DNA of 24,844 nucleotides from JAQVUB01 sp033809415 (GCA_033809415.1 JAPXLT010000034.1:1-24844); one strand, 5' to 3'; shown: positions 12,750 through 23,427, numbered from the stretch's first letter. Notes: generated by a model from the letters alone, not told the origin. Numbers and translations: made by a program.

Positions 12750-15700
12750 TCAGAGGTCCAGCATGGCATGCAGGTCTGCGTTAGCCTCTTTCTCCTGACC
12801 TTCCTCGGCCATTTCCAGCTTGACATTCCGGACTTTATGGTAGCCGGTGCCGGCAGGAATCAGATGTCCCATGATGACGTTTTCCTTGAAGCCGCGCAGG
12901 TAATCGACGCGACCCAGGGTGACCGCTTCGGTCAACACGCGGGTTGTATCCTGGAAGGATGCCGCGGAGATGAAGCTGTCCGTAGCCAGGCTGGCCTTAG
13001 TGATGCCCAGCAGCACCTGCTGCGCTTCGGCCGGTTCTCCGCCCTCCTCGAGGACGCGTTGGTTCTCGAGGTTGAATTCCCGCTTGTCAACCACTTCATT
13101 AAACAGGAAACGGGTCTGACCCGGATTTACAACACGGACACGGCGCATCATCTGGCGGACAATGATCTCGATATGCTTGTCATTGATCTCAACGCCCTGC
13201 AGACGATAAACCTGCTGAACTTCGTTGACCAGATACTCCTGCAACTCCATCGGCCCGCAGACATCCAGCATCTCATGCAAGACCGCTGCGCCATCGGTCA
13301 ACGTCGCGCCTTTGTGGACGTAGTCATTGTCAAAAACAACAATGCGTTTGCCGGGGGGGATCGGATGATCGACAACCGAACCATTCTCAGGATCAATGAT
13401 GCTGATATTCCGCTTTCCCTTGCTGGGCTTGTCAATCTTGACAATACCATCAATCTTGGCAATTTCAGCTGCTTCCTTCGGGCGGCGCGCTTCGAAGAGT
13501 TCGGCAACGCGCGGCAGACCACCGGTGATATCCTTGGTACGCGAAGTCTGGCGAGGCGTCTTGGCCAGGATTTCACCGACCTTGACATGTTTATGCTCCG
13601 GCACGACGATATGGGCTTCGGCAGGCAGGCTGTAGGAGTCCAAGGCATTGCGTTCGCTGGCATCCCCTTTGCTGTCAAGTGGCATGACCAGCAGAGTCGG
13701 ATGCAGGTCGTCACTGTGCTCCTGCACCACGATTTCCTCCTGTCCACTCTGGGTATTGACCTCACGTTTCATGGTCACACCTTCGATCAGGTCGCGGTAT
13801 TCCACAATACCTTCGTTCTGGGTGATGATCGGCACGTTGTAGGGATCCCAATGCACGAATTCTTCACCGGCCTTGACCAGCTCGCCCTCGTCTTTTTCAA
13901 GAATCGATCCGGGATACAAATCGTATGATTCGAGTTCGACACCATCATTGTTTTCCAGAATGGCACGGCCATTCTTGCTCAAAACGATAAAGGTGCCCTC
14001 CTCCGTACGCACCGGATGTGCTTCCTGATAACGCAGGATGCCATCCTGACCCGCTTTGTAGGATTTCTGGTTGAAGGTAGCCGTTGCCGTACCACCAAAG
14101 TGGAACGTGCGCATGGTCAGCTGGGTGCCGGGTTCACCAATGGACTGAGCCGCGATAATCCCCAAGGCGTCACCCTCGTTGGGCATCTCCCCTGTCGCCA
14201 AATTGCGACCGTAGCACTTGCAGCAGACGCCCCCGTCACTTTCACAAGTGAGCACTGAGCGAATGTGCACCCGCTCGATCCCCATCTCAGTGATCCGCTT
14301 GGCGGTGGTTGCAGTGAATTCTTCACCGGCATCCACTAGGATTTTCCCGCTGCGCGGATCAAAAATGGTATCGACGCTGACACGACCAATGATGCGCTCC
14401 TCGAGAGTAACGGTGTCCCGGTTCCCTTCCCGGATAGCCTTTACCCAGATGCCATTGACAGTGCCGCAGTCCTCCTCGACGCAGATCACATCGTGGGCAA
14501 CGTCGACCAGACGACGGGTCATATATCCGGAGTCGGCCGTCTTCAATGCGGTATCAGCCAGACCTTTGCGGGCACCGTGGGTGCTGATGAAGTACTCGAG
14601 CACGGTCAGACCTTCACGGAAGTTGGAGATAATCGGGTTTTCAATGATTTCGCCGGACGGCTTGGCCATCAGACCGCGCATGCCGCCAAGCTGCCGGATC
14701 TGGTCACGGCTTCCACGTGCGCCGGAATCGAGCATGGCCCAGATCGGATTGATTTCATCGCGTCCGTCATTGTTTTCCAGCGCAGCGGCCAGACTGACTG
14801 CCAAGGCGTTGCTGGTTTCCGTCCAGACGTCGATACATTTACTGAAGCGCTCATTTCCGGTAATGGCACCGACTCGGTACTGCTCCCAGATGGTGCTGAT
14901 TTCGTTTTGCGCCATGTCGATGCGTTCTTTCTTATCCTTAGGAACAATCATGTCCTGGATACCGATCGAGAATCCCGCTTTTGTCGCATATTCGTAGCCA
15001 AGGTCCTTCAGGTGGTCCAATACGCCGATCAGCGCATCACGCCCAGCAACCTCATAGCAATCCTTGATCATCCGACCGAGTTCCTTCTTGCCGGCAGGGG
15101 CATTCCAGAAGCCCATCAACTCCGGCCAGATTTCATGGAATATGCAGCGTCCGACGGTGGTGACGATGAAACGGTCATTCTTCGTTGCAGCAGACCAAGT
15201 CGTCGCTTTCCCGTAATAGGGATTGCGCAGATGGAAGAAGTCATGGATCTCAATAGACTTTGCATCGTAGGCTCGAAGCACTTCGAAGTAATCATTGAAC
15301 CACAGCTGGTCTACCGGCTCGGCCTGATTGAACTTTTCACGGTGACGCTTACTTTCATAGCAGAGGTAATACACCCCCAGAGTAATATCCTGGCTGGGCG
15401 TAGTCACCGGCTTGCCGCTGGCTGGCGAGAAGATGTTGTTGGGCGAAAGCATGATCAGCTTGGCCTCCAACTGCGCCTCATTGGACAATGGCACATGCAC
15501 CGCCATCTGATCCCCGTCAAAGTCCGCGTTGTAAGCTGCGCAGACCAGCGGATGCAGGCGAATCGCCTGGCCTTCGATGAGCACAGGATCAAACGCCTGA
15601 ATACTGAGACGGTGCAAGGTCGGGGCGCGGTTCAGCAGAATCGGATGTCCTTTGGTCACCTCATCGAGGATGTCCCAGACTTCCTTGCGGCGTTGCTCGA

Positions 15701-16901
15701 TCCATTTCTTGGCATTGCGCACAGTATGCACAAAGCCCTGTTCCTTCAGGCGGCGGATGATGAACGGCTCGAACAGAACCAACGCCATCTCCTTGGGAAG
15801 ACCGCATTGATTAATCTTTAATTCCGGCCCGACAACAATCACCGAACGTCCGGAATAGTCAACACGCTTGCCGAGCAGATTCTGACGGAAACGCCCCTGC
15901 TTGCCTTTCAGCATGTCAGCGAGAGATTTCAGAGGCCGGTTCCCCGTGCCAGTGACAGCACGACCATGCCGCCCGTTGTCCAGCAAAGCATCCACAGCTT
16001 CCTGCAACATCCGCTTCTCATTGCGAATAATCACTTCCGGGGTATGGATGGTCAGCAGATTACGCAGGCGGTTGTTGCGGTTGATGACACGGCGGTAGAG
16101 GTCGTTTAGATCGGAAGTGGCAAAACGCCCACCTTCGAGTGGAACTAAAGGACGCAGTTCCGGCGGAATAACCGGCAGGACATGCAGAATCATCCAGCGC
16201 GGATCCATGTTGTTCTTCAAAAAACCTTCGATCAGACGAACGCGCTTGGCGACTTTCTTGCGAACCGCTTTGCTCTTGCTGTTCTGCAACTCCTCGGTCA
16301 ACGCACGTTGCGAAGCTTCCAGATCTATCTTCCCCAGGAGTTCCTCGATTGCCTCCGCACCCATTCCCGCTTTGAAATCATCACCGTACAGCTTGCGGTT
16401 TTCAAGGTAGTCCTTTTCACTGAGAAGATGTTTGGCTTCCAGGGGAGTATTGCCCGGATCGGTGACAATCCAGGCTTCATAGTACAAGACTTGCTCGAGA
16501 GCCTTCTGGGTCATGTCAAGCATCAGACCCATGCGGCTCGGGGAGCATTTGTAAAACCAGACATGCGATACCGGTACCGCCAACTCGAGATGCCCCATGC
16601 GCTCACGGCGCACCTTCGACTGCGTAACCTCAACCCCGCAACGGTCGCAGACAATCCCCTTGTGCTTGTAACGCTTGTATTTGCCGCAACTGCACTCCCA
16701 ATCATGCGTCGGACCGAAAATCCGTTCGCAGAAAAGACCGCCTTTCTCAGGCTTGAAAGAGCGGTAATTGATGGTTTCAGGAGTTTTCACCTCGCCATGA
16801 CTCCAGGAACGAATGGTATCCGGCGAAGCAATGCCGATGGTGACACAATTCGTGTCTTCCATGGCTTCCATGCCGATCAGTTTGTTTAATGTGCTGGCCA
16901 A
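12750..16901 (-). CDS. rpoC: DNA-directed RNA polymerase subunit beta'
   Basis: 1383 residues from a TTG start (16899-16901), chosen because GGAGG lies about 9-10 bases upstream (plus-strand CCTCC near 16911-16915) and because it gives the same numbering as E. coli. The zinc-binding cysteines fall at 70, 72, 85 and 88. The catalytic N-A-D-F-D-G-D is at 458-464, with Asp460, Asp462 and Asp464 holding the active-site magnesium. The second zinc site is visible in [11 protein letters not shown], and the bridge/trigger region has [13 protein letters not shown]. Length and domain order are ordinary. It lies 77 bases after rpoB and must share its transcript. Confidence 0.99.
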   Translation of the reverse strand: MASTLNKLIGMEAMEDTNCVTIGIASPDTIRSWSHGEVKTPETINYRSFKPEKGGLFCERIFGPTHDWECSCGKYKRYKHKGIVCDRCGVEVTQSKVRRERMGHLELAVPVSHVWFYKCSPSRMGLMLDMTQKALEQVLYYEAWIVTDPGNTPLEAKHLLSEKDYLENRKLYGDDFKAGMGAEAIEELLGKIDLEASQRALTEELQNSKSKAVRKKVAKRVRLIEGFLKNNMDPRWMILHVLPVIPPELRPLVPLEGGRFATSDLNDLYRRVINRNNRLRNLLTIHTPEVIIRNEKRMLQEAVDALLDNGRHGRAVTGTGNRPLKSLADMLKGKQGRFRQNLLGKRVDYSGRSVIVVGPELKINQCGLPKEMALVLFEPFIIRRLKEQGFVHTVRNAKKWIEQRRKEVWDILDEVTKGHPILLNRAPTLHRLSIQAFDPVLIEGQAIRLHPLVCAAYNADFDGDQMAVHVPLSNEAQLEAKLIMLSPNNIFSPASGKPVTTPSQDITLGVYYLCYESKRHREKFNQAEPVDQLWFNDYFEVLRAYDAKSIEIHDFFHLRNPYYGKATTWSAATKNDRFIVTTVGRCIFHEIWPELMGFWNAPAGKKELGRMIKDCYEVAGRDALIGVLDHLKDLGYEYATKAGFSIGIQDMIVPKDKKERIDMAQNEISTIWEQYRVGAITGNERFSKCIDVWTETSNALAVSLAAALENNDGRDEINPIWAMLDSGARGSRDQIRQLGGMRGLMAKPSGEIIENPIISNFREGLTVLEYFISTHGARKGLADTALKTADSGYMTRRLVDVAHDVICVEEDCGTVNGIWVKAIREGNRDTVTLEERIIGRVSVDTIFDPRSGKILVDAGEEFTATTAKRITEMGIERVHIRSVLTCESDGGVCCKCYGRNLATGEMPNEGDALGIIAAQSIGEPGTQLTMRTFHFGGTATATFNQKSYKAGQDGILRYQEAHPVRTEEGTFIVLSKNGRAILENNDGVELESYDLYPGSILEKDEGELVKAGEEFVHWDPYNVPIITQNEGIVEYRDLIEGVTMKREVNTQSGQEEIVVQEHSDDLHPTLLVMPLDSKGDASERNALDSYSLPAEAHIVVPEHKHVKVGEILAKTPRQTSRTKDITGGLPRVAELFEARRPKEAAEIAKIDGIVKIDKPSKGKRNISIIDPENGSVVDHPIPPGKRIVVFDNDYVHKGATLTDGAAVLHEMLDVCGPMELQEYLVNEVQQVYRLQGVEINDKHIEIIVRQMMRRVRVVNPGQTRFLFNEVVDKREFNLENQRVLEEGGEPAEAQQVLLGITKASLATDSFISAASFQDTTRVLTEAVTLGRVDYLRGFKENVIMGHLIPAGTGYHKVRNVKLEMAEEGQEKEANADLHAMLDL

Positions 16902-16978
16902 GGAAGTAACCCTCCATTATATGTGTTGAATTAACTGCTGTTCTATTTCACAAAATTACGGACGCAACTGCAGGCCGA

Positions 16979-19900
16979 TCAGGCCATGATGTTCTTGCTG
17001 CGGCGGATTCTGACATCCAGGCAAAGGCTCTTCATTTCCTGCATGAGGACGTTGAAGGATTCCGGAATTCCGGCTTCGAGTTCATTTTTGCCCTGCATGA
17101 TCGAATCGTAAATCTTTGTCCGCCCAGCCACGTCGTCACTCTTGACCGTCAGCATTTCCTGCAGCGTGTATGCAGCGCCATATGCCTCGAGTGCCCACAC
17201 TTCCATTTCACCAAAGCGCTGACCGCCGTGCTGCGCCTTACCGCCGAGCGGCTGCTGGGTGACCAGGGAATACGGCCCGACTGCCCGGGCATGGATCTTG
17301 TTAGCCACCAGGTGATCCAGTTTCAGCATGTAAATCTGGCCGACGACGATGCGCTGGTCGAAGGGTTCGCCTGTGCAGCCGTCATACAGCCTGGTTTTGC
17401 CATCCAGATCGACAAAGCATTCGGTACGGTCACGCCCTTGCTGGTCAACGACGCGGTTATCGCTGGTTACTGTCCAGCCCATTTCCTTGACTTTGACGCG
17501 GCGCGCCTTATCGAGCAGTTCGATTATGGTATTTTCATGCATTCCGTCGAAAACCGGTGTAGCCACATGCATGCCGAGGATTTTGGCCGCCCAGCCCGCA
17601 TGGGTTTCAAAGACTTGTCCGACGTTCATTCGGGAAGGCACGCCGAGCGGGTTCAGGATAATATCTACCGGTGTGCCATCGGCCATGAAAGGCAGATCGG
17701 CCACCGGCACGATTTTCGCGACGATGCCCTTGTTGCCATGGCGTCCAGCCATTTTATCACCAACGGAAATCCGCCGTTTGCTGGCAATATAGACCTTCAC
17801 GCTCTTGACTTGGCCGGGTTCCTTGCCATCACTATTTTTCAGAATCTCGATCGCCTCCTGGCGGCATTGCTCCGTATCGCGCAAGCGTGTACGGAAGGTC
17901 TTGACAATCTCCTCGATGCGGTTCTTGTCTTCACAGTCCTTCATCTGGAAAGAGTCATGGTGGTTGGCAAGCCGGGTCAACATCATCTTGGTGATTTTCC
18001 GATTGGCCGGGATCAATTCCTCGACTTCTCCATCGGTTTTGCAACTGATGGCAGTTTGCAGCTTCTGGCCGAGGAATTGCTCGCCGAGCATCTTAATCAT
18101 GTCATCTAGGATGGCGGAGTGCTCAGCCTTGTATTTGTTTTCCGTCTCTTTGAGTTTCTGCTTGAATTCAGCCTTGCTGTATTTCTCTTTCGTCGGATCC
18201 ACTTTGCGCTCGACACGAACATCCATGACAATACCGGCGCATCCACTGGGAACCAGCAGCGAGCTATCCTTGACATCCGCAGCTTTTTCACCAAAAATGG
18301 CTTTCAGCAGGCGCTCTTCCGGCGCCAGCTCCGTCTCATTTTTAGGGGTAATCTTGCCAACCAGGATATCCCCGGTTTTGACTTCCGAACCCAGCCGGAT
18401 AACTCCTTCCGTATCGAGATTGCGAAGTGCCTCTTCCCCGACATTAGGAATGTCCCGCGTGATTTCCTCAGGACCCAACTTGGTGTCACGGGCAACCACA
18501 TCTTCCAGGCTGACATGGATGCTGGTATAGATATCCTCTTGAACCAGGCGTTCGCTGATGATGATCGCATCCTCAAAGTTATATCCGCGCCAAGGCATGA
18601 AGGCAACCATCACATTGCGCCCCAGGGCAAGCTCACCACCGTCCGTACAAGTGCCGTCCGCAATCGGCTGCCCCTTTTTCACCTTGTCGCCGCGTTTGAC
18701 GATCGGACGCTGGTTGATCAAAGTCGAGGCATTCGAGCGCAGGAACTTGTACAGATGATAGCACTGATAACCTTTTCCGGGCACGGCATTGGCGGCAGGC
18801 AGCTTGCCATCACGCGTGATGATGATCTCTTCAGCGGTCGCAGAAGCCACGATCCCGCTCTCCTGGGCAGTCACAATGGCCATCGAGTCCCGGGCGACAA
18901 TCGATTCCAGTCCAGTGCCGACCAACGGACGCTCTGCTTCCAGCAATGGAACTGCCTGACGTTGCATGTTGGCGCCCATCAGCGCACGGTTCGCATCGTC
19001 GTGTTCCAGGAACGGGATCAAGCCTGCGGCTGCGCTGATCAGCTGTTTCGGGGAGACGTCAATCAGCTGAACGTCTGTACGCTCGAAAAGCCGATTCTCC
19101 CCCTTATTGCGGGACAAAACCATCTCATTGATAAAGCGGCCTTCTTCATCGCGCGGGGCGTTAGCCTGGGCAATGACATAATCCTCTTCCTTGTCCGCCG
19201 TAAGATAAACAATCTCATCAGTGACTTTCCCGTTCTCGACAACACAATAAGGAGTCTGGATGAAGCCGTATTCGTCAATTTTACCGTAAAGTGCCAGCGA
19301 TGAAATAAGACCGATATTCGGTCCTTCCGGGGTTTCAATCGGGCAGACACGGCCATAATGGCTCGAGTGCACGTCACGCACATCATAGCCAGCCCGGTCG
19401 CGGGTCAGACCACCGGGTCCCAATGCGCTGAGACGGCGCTTGTTGGTCAGTTCCGCCAGGCAGTTGGTCTGATCCATAAACTGGCTGAGCTGGTTGCGGC
19501 CGAAGAAATCCCGGATAACACTCGAGAAGGCCTTGGGATTGAGGATACGGGAGATACCTTTGTCCAGGTTCTCGGAGGAGGAGAGGCGATCCCGAATCTG
19601 GTTGGCGGTACGTGTCAGCCCAACCCGGCATTGATTCTGCAGCAACTCCCCAACCGTGCGAATGCGGCGGCGCCCCAAATGATCGATATCATCCTTGGTG
19701 CCGCGGCCATTGCGCAGAGCCATCAGATAGCGCGTCGCCGCCGCAATATCCGTCTTGGTAAGAGTCTTGATTTTCGGATCAACGTCGATCCCCAGACGCT
19801 GGTTTATCTTAAAACGCCCTACGCTGCCCAAGTTATAGCGGCGGGGGTCTTCAAAAAGCCGTTTGAAAAGTGCTTTGGCATTGCTGGCGGTTGGCGGGTC

Positions 19901-20833
19901 CTGGGGACGCATCCGCTTGTAGATTTCACGTTGCGCATCTTCGCAGGTAATCGTCGAATCCTTCTGGACACAACGAACAAAATAATCACCGATTTCCAGC
20001 GTGTTCACCACCGGAACCGTTTTGACTCCTGCTTCCTTCAGCTCGTCAAGATGATTCTCATTCAGCGATTCCAGTGCAGGAACCAGTTCGATAGAAGGGT
20101 CTTTTGGATGCAGCACTGCTTCGGCTGTGTAGTAATGCGAGGGGTCCTCCTCTTTGCGCAAGCGGGTGATCCGCATCTCCTCGACTCCGTAGACCGCATC
20201 AAGGATTTCCCGGTTGCTGTCAAAGCCGAAGGCACGCAGGAATGTGCTGATCAGAAATTTGCGGCGCCGACGCTTGCGGTCAAGGTAGATGTACATAAAG
20301 TCATTGATATCGAAATGCACCTCGAGCCAGGAGCCATGATCAGCGATGATGCGGAAAGAATACAGGTATTTTCCGCTGGCATGGCGATTCTCTTCAAAGC
20401 AGACCCCCGGCGAACGATGCAACTGGCTGACAATTACGCGTTCTGCGCCATTGATGATGAAGGAACCGCTTTCGGTCATCAGGGGAAGGTCCCCCATCGA
20501 AACAGTCTCTTCCAAAACTTCGCGTGTTGTCGGGCGCTTCAAACGAAAACAAACTTGTAAAGCCCCCTGATAGGTGCCGCCATCTTTCAGACAGTCCACA
20601 ATCCCAACCTTCGGAGGCTCGATTTGATAGCTGACAAACTCCAAGCCGCAACTGGCCTCATGCTCCCTCGGTGGAAAAATCTCGGAAAAAACTTCCTGCA
20701 AGCCTTGAGAAAGACGCTTCTCCGGCGGCACATCCAATTGCAGGAAATCCGCATAGGATTTAGTTTGGATTTCTATTAAATTCGGAATCGCGATTCCATC
20801 TTTGAGTTCACCAAAGTCTTTGCGCTCGAACAT
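16979..20833 (-). CDS. rpoB: DNA-directed RNA polymerase subunit beta
   Basis: 1284 residues, ATG start with GAGGCGG about 8-10 bases upstream. Conserved blocks include the rifampicin-region F-F-G-R-N-Q-L-S-Q-F-M-D-Q-T-N (starting near residue 443), A-L-G-P-G-G-L-T-R-D-R-A-G, R-V-C-P-I-E-T-P-E-G-P-N-I-G-L-I, G-Y-N-F-E-D-A-I, and the C-terminal G-G-K-A-Q-H-G-G-Q-R-F-G-E-M-E-V-W-A-L. It forms the catalytic core with RpoC. The residue equivalent to E. coli His526 is Asn464 (codon AAC, 19442-19444), a position where substitution is known to lower rifampicin binding; residues equivalent to Pro520 and Ser522 are Cys and Ala. It is separated from rplL by a 517-base non-coding region, so it may have its own promoter. 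Confidence 0.99.
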   Translation of the reverse strand: MFERKDFGELKDGIAIPNLIEIQTKSYADFLQLDVPPEKRLSQGLQEVFSEIFPPREHEASCGLEFVSYQIEPPKVGIVDCLKDGGTYQGALQVCFRLKRPTTREVLEETVSMGDLPLMTESGSFIINGAERVIVSQLHRSPGVCFEENRHASGKYLYSFRIIADHGSWLEVHFDINDFMYIYLDRKRRRRKFLISTFLRAFGFDSNREILDAVYGVEEMRITRLRKEEDPSHYYTAEAVLHPKDPSIELVPALESLNENHLDELKEAGVKTVPVVNTLEIGDYFVRCVQKDSTITCEDAQREIYKRMRPQDPPTASNAKALFKRLFEDPRRYNLGSVGRFKINQRLGIDVDPKIKTLTKTDIAAATRYLMALRNGRGTKDDIDHLGRRRIRTVGELLQNQCRVGLTRTANQIRDRLSSSENLDKGISRILNPKAFSSVIRDFFGRNQLSQFMDQTNCLAELTNKRRLSALGPGGLTRDRAGYDVRDVHSSHYGRVCPIETPEGPNIGLISSLALYGKIDEYGFIQTPYCVVENGKVTDEIVYLTADKEEDYVIAQANAPRDEEGRFINEMVLSRNKGENRLFERTDVQLIDVSPKQLISAAAGLIPFLEHDDANRALMGANMQRQAVPLLEAERPLVGTGLESIVARDSMAIVTAQESGIVASATAEEIIITRDGKLPAANAVPGKGYQCYHLYKFLRSNASTLINQRPIVKRGDKVKKGQPIADGTCTDGGELALGRNVMVAFMPWRGYNFEDAIIISERLVQEDIYTSIHVSLEDVVARDTKLGPEEITRDIPNVGEEALRNLDTEGVIRLGSEVKTGDILVGKITPKNETELAPEERLLKAIFGEKAADVKDSSLLVPSGCAGIVMDVRVERKVDPTKEKYSKAEFKQKLKETENKYKAEHSAILDDMIKMLGEQFLGQKLQTAISCKTDGEVEELIPANRKITKMMLTRLANHHDSFQMKDCEDKNRIEEIVKTFRTRLRDTEQCRQEAIEILKNSDGKEPGQVKSVKVYIASKRRISVGDKMAGRHGNKGIVAKIVPVADLPFMADGTPVDIILNPLGVPSRMNVGQVFETHAGWAAKILGMHVATPVFDGMHENTIIELLDKARRVKVKEMGWTVTSDNRVVDQQGRDRTECFVDLDGKTRLYDGCTGEPFDQRIVVGQIYMLKLDHLVANKIHARAVGPYSLVTQQPLGGKAQHGGQRFGEMEVWALEAYGAAYTLQEMLTVKSDDVAGRTKIYDSIMQGKNELEAGIPESFNVLMQEMKSLCLDVRIRRSKNIMA

Positions 20834-21183
20834 TGTTGTTTCCGCCTCGTTTTAGCAAATGATAAAATAAACTCGTGGGTGTCCCGAAGAACATCCCTCT
20901 TCGCCTGATTTTTTTTGACCAGACAATGCTTCATAAACAAGAAAAGACGGGACGATCGGACTCTTGCAAAAACGGTCTCTGGCCGGGAGCAGTCTATTTA
21001 GTCTCACCGCTTGTACCAGACCCGATTTTCACAGAATTTCCGACCAGCCAGTCTGATCTCAGAAAACTTCTGAATTGTCGCTGCCTACAACAGCATTGGA
21101 GCAGTTCACCGGCAGTAGCCAAAACATGGCCTGACTACCGGCAAAACCGCATCACTCGATTTTATTTAGAGGACGTCAAAAAG

Positions 21184-21216
21184 GTTTTTAACCACGAAAG
21201 CCACGAAACACAAACT
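21184..21216 (-). repeat. Dispersed repeat, minus orientation
   Basis: GTTTTTAACCACGAAAGCC then ACGAAACACAAACTTT. It forms an inverted pair with 21294-21333: TTTTTAACCACGAA in this copy is the exact complement of the end of the other. Confidence 0.9.
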
Positions 21217-21253
21217 TTTTTAGAGTTGGATGGTGTGCTGATTTGATTTTTCC

Positions 21254-21333
21254 TTGGCACACAAGAATTTCGCCAAAGCAGCAACCCCTAGAAAAATTTT
21301 TCGTGGCTGTTCATGTGGTTCGTGGTTAAAAAA
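21254..21333 (+). repeat. Composite dispersed repeat with TTCGTG core
   Basis: The leader CTTGGCACACAAGAATTTCG with CCAAAGCAGCAACCCCTAG is almost identical to 1313-1365 less a 12-base insertion. The core TTTTTCGTGGCTGTTCATG then TGGTTCGTGGTTAAAAAATC follows. It starts 17 bases after the rplL stop. On the minus strand ATCC-AAAAA-GGAT then TTTTTT could act as a weak terminator for rplL. Confidence 0.9.
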
Positions 21334-21350
21334 TCCTTTTTGGATGGGGG

Positions 21351-21755
21351 CTATTTCACTTCAACTTTGGCGCCGGCTTCTTCCAGCTTCGCCTTGATTT
21401 GAGCAGCCTCTTCCTTGGTAATGCCAGTCTTCACAGGCTTCGGAGCTTCCGTTACCAAGTCCTTGGCTTCCTTCAGACCCAGGCTGGTAATCGCACGAAC
21501 TTCCTTGATCACATTGATCTTGTTCGGACCGGCCTCGAGCAGAATGACATCAAACTCCGTCTTCTCTTCCACCTCAGCAGCGGCAGCGGCAGGAGCAGCA
21601 GCGGCAGCGACAGCCATCGGAGCAGCGGCGCTGACACCAAGGCGGTCTTCCAAAGCCTTTACCAGCTTGGAAAGTTCAAGGACGGTCAAACCCTCGATAT
21701 AAGAGACAAATTTCTCCATATCGGCATTCAATTCAACTTTGTTTTCTTCTGACAT
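21351..21755 (-). CDS. rplL: 50S ribosomal protein L7/L12
   Basis: 134 residues. N-terminal dimerisation helices ([22 protein letters not shown]), an alanine-rich hinge (about residues 44-62) and the factor-binding C-terminal domain beginning E-K-T-E-F-D-V-I-L with G-L-K-E-A-K-D-L-V. Slightly longer than the E. coli protein (121). Forms the flexible stalk that recruits translation GTPases; it binds L10, encoded 15 bases upstream. AAAGGA precedes the ATG. Confidence 0.98.
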   Translation of the reverse strand: MSEENKVELNADMEKFVSYIEGLTVLELSKLVKALEDRLGVSAAAPMAVAAAAAPAAAAAEVEEKTEFDVILLEAGPNKINVIKEVRAITSLGLKEAKDLVTEAPKPVKTGITKEEAAQIKAKLEEAGAKVEVK

Positions 21756-21770
21756 GGCTGTTTCCTTTAA

Positions 21771-22295
21771 TTAAGCAGCTTGCTCTTTCTTACTCAAGAA
21801 AGCATTTAACACATAAACAATGCTCGAAACTTTGGCGTTGAGAACGCGTACGAGCTGACCGGCAGGAGCTTCCAGCAAACCAAGCAACTGCGCAAGAAGA
21901 ACTTCGCGAGAAGGAAGCTCCGACAGCGCCTTCACATCATCAGCGTTGACAAGAGTCCCCTCGACATAGCCCCACTTGATTGCAATCGTTTCTTTCTGCT
22001 CTTTAATGAAATCGCGAACAGCTTTGGCCAAGGCAACTGGATCGCAACTGCCACTGACCATCGCAGTGTCGCCAGACAACTCGCTGGATGCGACAGCCTC
22101 GAGATTCAACTCCCGGGCAGCACAACGAAACAGCGTGTTCGGAACAATGTGACATTCGGCGCCAAACGCCGAAAGTTTCTCCCGAAAACCACTTAAAACA
22201 GCAGCTGTCAGGCCTTTATAACTGATCAGGATAAAAGGCTTCGAGTCCATCAAACCCTTGATCTCCTGAACAATTTGTACTTTTTCAGCTCTCAT
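21771..22295 (-). CDS. rplJ: 50S ribosomal protein L10
   Basis: 174 residues. The N-terminal ribosome-anchoring domain contains L-I-S-Y-K-G-L-T-A and V-P-N-T-L-F-R-C-A-A, and the C-terminal helix (after L-G-L-L-E-A-P-A) would carry L7/L12 dimers. It starts only 2 bases after the rplA stop, so the spacious L10 autoregulatory leader found upstream of rplJ in many bacteria cannot be present; translation is probably coupled to rplA. Confidence 0.97.
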   Translation of the reverse strand: MRAEKVQIVQEIKGLMDSKPFILISYKGLTAAVLSGFREKLSAFGAECHIVPNTLFRCAARELNLEAVASSELSGDTAMVSGSCDPVALAKAVRDFIKEQKETIAIKWGYVEGTLVNADDVKALSELPSREVLLAQLLGLLEAPAGQLVRVLNAKVSSIVYVLNAFLSKKEQAA

Positions 22296-22297
22296 GA

Positions 22298-22993
22298 TTA
22301 GGCCTTTGTCACAACTTTGACATCTAAACGGATTCCCGGACTCATCGTCGCGCTAAGGGTCATGCTCTGAAGATAGATTCCCTTGGCGCTGGATGGACGG
22401 GCACGAATGATCGCCGCAGTGGCAAACTGAATGTTCTCCAGCAATGCATCCGGTGAGAATGACAATTTGCCAACTGGCATCATGATGCACCCTGCACGGT
22501 CACAGCGATACTCGACACGCCCGGCTTTCGCCTCTTTAACTGCGGTTGCAGTATCATCAGTCACCGTACCGGTCTTGGGATTGGGCATCAGGCCGCGCGG
22601 GCCGAGCACACGTCCCAAAGTACGGACTTCTTTCATCGCGGCAGGAGTGGCAATCATCACATCAAAGTCCAACCACCCGCCTTTAATCTTCTGAAGCAGC
22701 TCTTCGTAGCCAACTTCATCTGCACCGGCTTCCTTGGCATTCGCCGCCGCATCACCATCCGCAATCACAACAACCCGTTGAGTCTTGCCGATGCCGCGGG
22801 GTAAGACCATTGCGCCACGGACAATCTGATCCGCCTGGCGCGGATCGATTCCCAGACGAAATGCCAACTCGACCGTCTCATCAAATTTTGCCAGAGGCAT
22901 CTTCTTCAGCAGAGCCACACCCTCTTCCACAGGGTAAAACACCTGCCGGTCAAATAGCTGGGCGCGTGCCCGATAAAGTTTGCTACGCTTCAT
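22298..22993 (-). CDS. rplA: 50S ribosomal protein L1
   Basis: 231 residues with conserved [18 protein letters not shown], the Lys/Gly-rich V-L-P-R-G-I-G-K-T, and [19 protein letters not shown], the L1 signature. It binds 23S rRNA at the mobile L1 stalk and in other bacteria represses its own operon. Its start overlaps the rplK end by 11 bases. Confidence 0.98.
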   Translation of the reverse strand: MKRSKLYRARAQLFDRQVFYPVEEGVALLKKMPLAKFDETVELAFRLGIDPRQADQIVRGAMVLPRGIGKTQRVVVIADGDAAANAKEAGADEVGYEELLQKIKGGWLDFDVMIATPAAMKEVRTLGRVLGPRGLMPNPKTGTVTDDTATAVKEAKAGRVEYRCDRAGCIMMPVGKLSFSPDALLENIQFATAAIIRARPSSAKGIYLQSMTLSATMSPGIRLDVKVVTKA

Positions 22994-23414
22994 CGCTCAC
23001 CTCGATTCCCATGCTGCGCGCCGACCCGGCGATGATTTTCACAGCCGCCTCGATGTCCCTTGCGTTCAAATCCGCCTTCTTGGTAGCAGCAATGCTCTCA
23101 AGATCCTTGCGGGTGACCTTGCCGACTTTTTCGCGACCCGGGGTTTTGGCCCCGGATGCCAAGCCGGCAGCCTTCTTCAGCAGCACAGCCGCCGGAGGAG
23201 ACTTGGTGATGAACGTAAAGGAACGATCCTGGTAGACCGTGATGACGACAGGGATTATGAGTCCCGCCTGCGCCTGGGTCGCCGCGTTGAACTGCTTGCA
23301 GAATTCCATGATGTTGACACCGGCCTGACCCAGGCTCGGCCCTACGGGCGGAGCAGGATTGGCGGCGCCAGCAGGGATCTGCAAACGCACTTCACCCACG
23401 ACTTTCTTTGCCAT
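22983..23414 (-). CDS. rplK: 50S ribosomal protein L11
   Basis: 143 residues: [24 protein letters not shown] is the N-terminal signature, and the C-terminal domain ends with the usual [10 protein letters not shown]. Organises the GTPase centre of the 50S subunit. AAAAGAGG (23419-23426) gives a good ribosome binding site 4 bases before the ATG, immediately after the stem-loop at 23428-23471. Confidence 0.98.
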   Translation of the reverse strand: MAKKVVGEVRLQIPAGAANPAPPVGPSLGQAGVNIMEFCKQFNAATQAQAGLIIPVVITVYQDRSFTFITKSPPAAVLLKKAAGLASGAKTPGREKVGKVTRKDLESIAATKKADLNARDIEAAVKIIAGSARSMGIEVSDEA

Positions 23415-23427
23415 ACGTCCTCTTTTC

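Larger units (their letters stand above)
20834..21350. other. 517-bp non-coding region between rplL and rpoB
   Basis: The reading frame of about 120 codons on the plus strand here ends in translated repeat sequence and has no homology signal I recognise, so no gene is called. The region holds two dispersed repeats in inverted orientation (21184-21216 and 21254-21333). It also contains a stem-loop on the minus-strand RNA with arms 21109-21116 and 21134-21141 (8 pairs including one G-U). No confident promoter or terminator was found in the 350 bases next to rpoB, although the position suggests an attenuator or a separate rpoBC promoter. Confidence 0.75.

Noticed and set aside
12705..13928. 407-codon plus-strand frame antisense to rpoC, and similar long frames antisense to rpoB
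   Set aside because: They mirror the codon structure of highly conserved polymerase genes on the other strand; length alone is explained by GC-rich third positions.
20875..21246. Open reading frame of 123 codons on the plus strand between rpoB and rplL
   Set aside because: Its C-terminal part translates the dispersed repeat, it opposes the operon, no ribosome binding site or recognisable domain is present, and the region looks like leader sequence.
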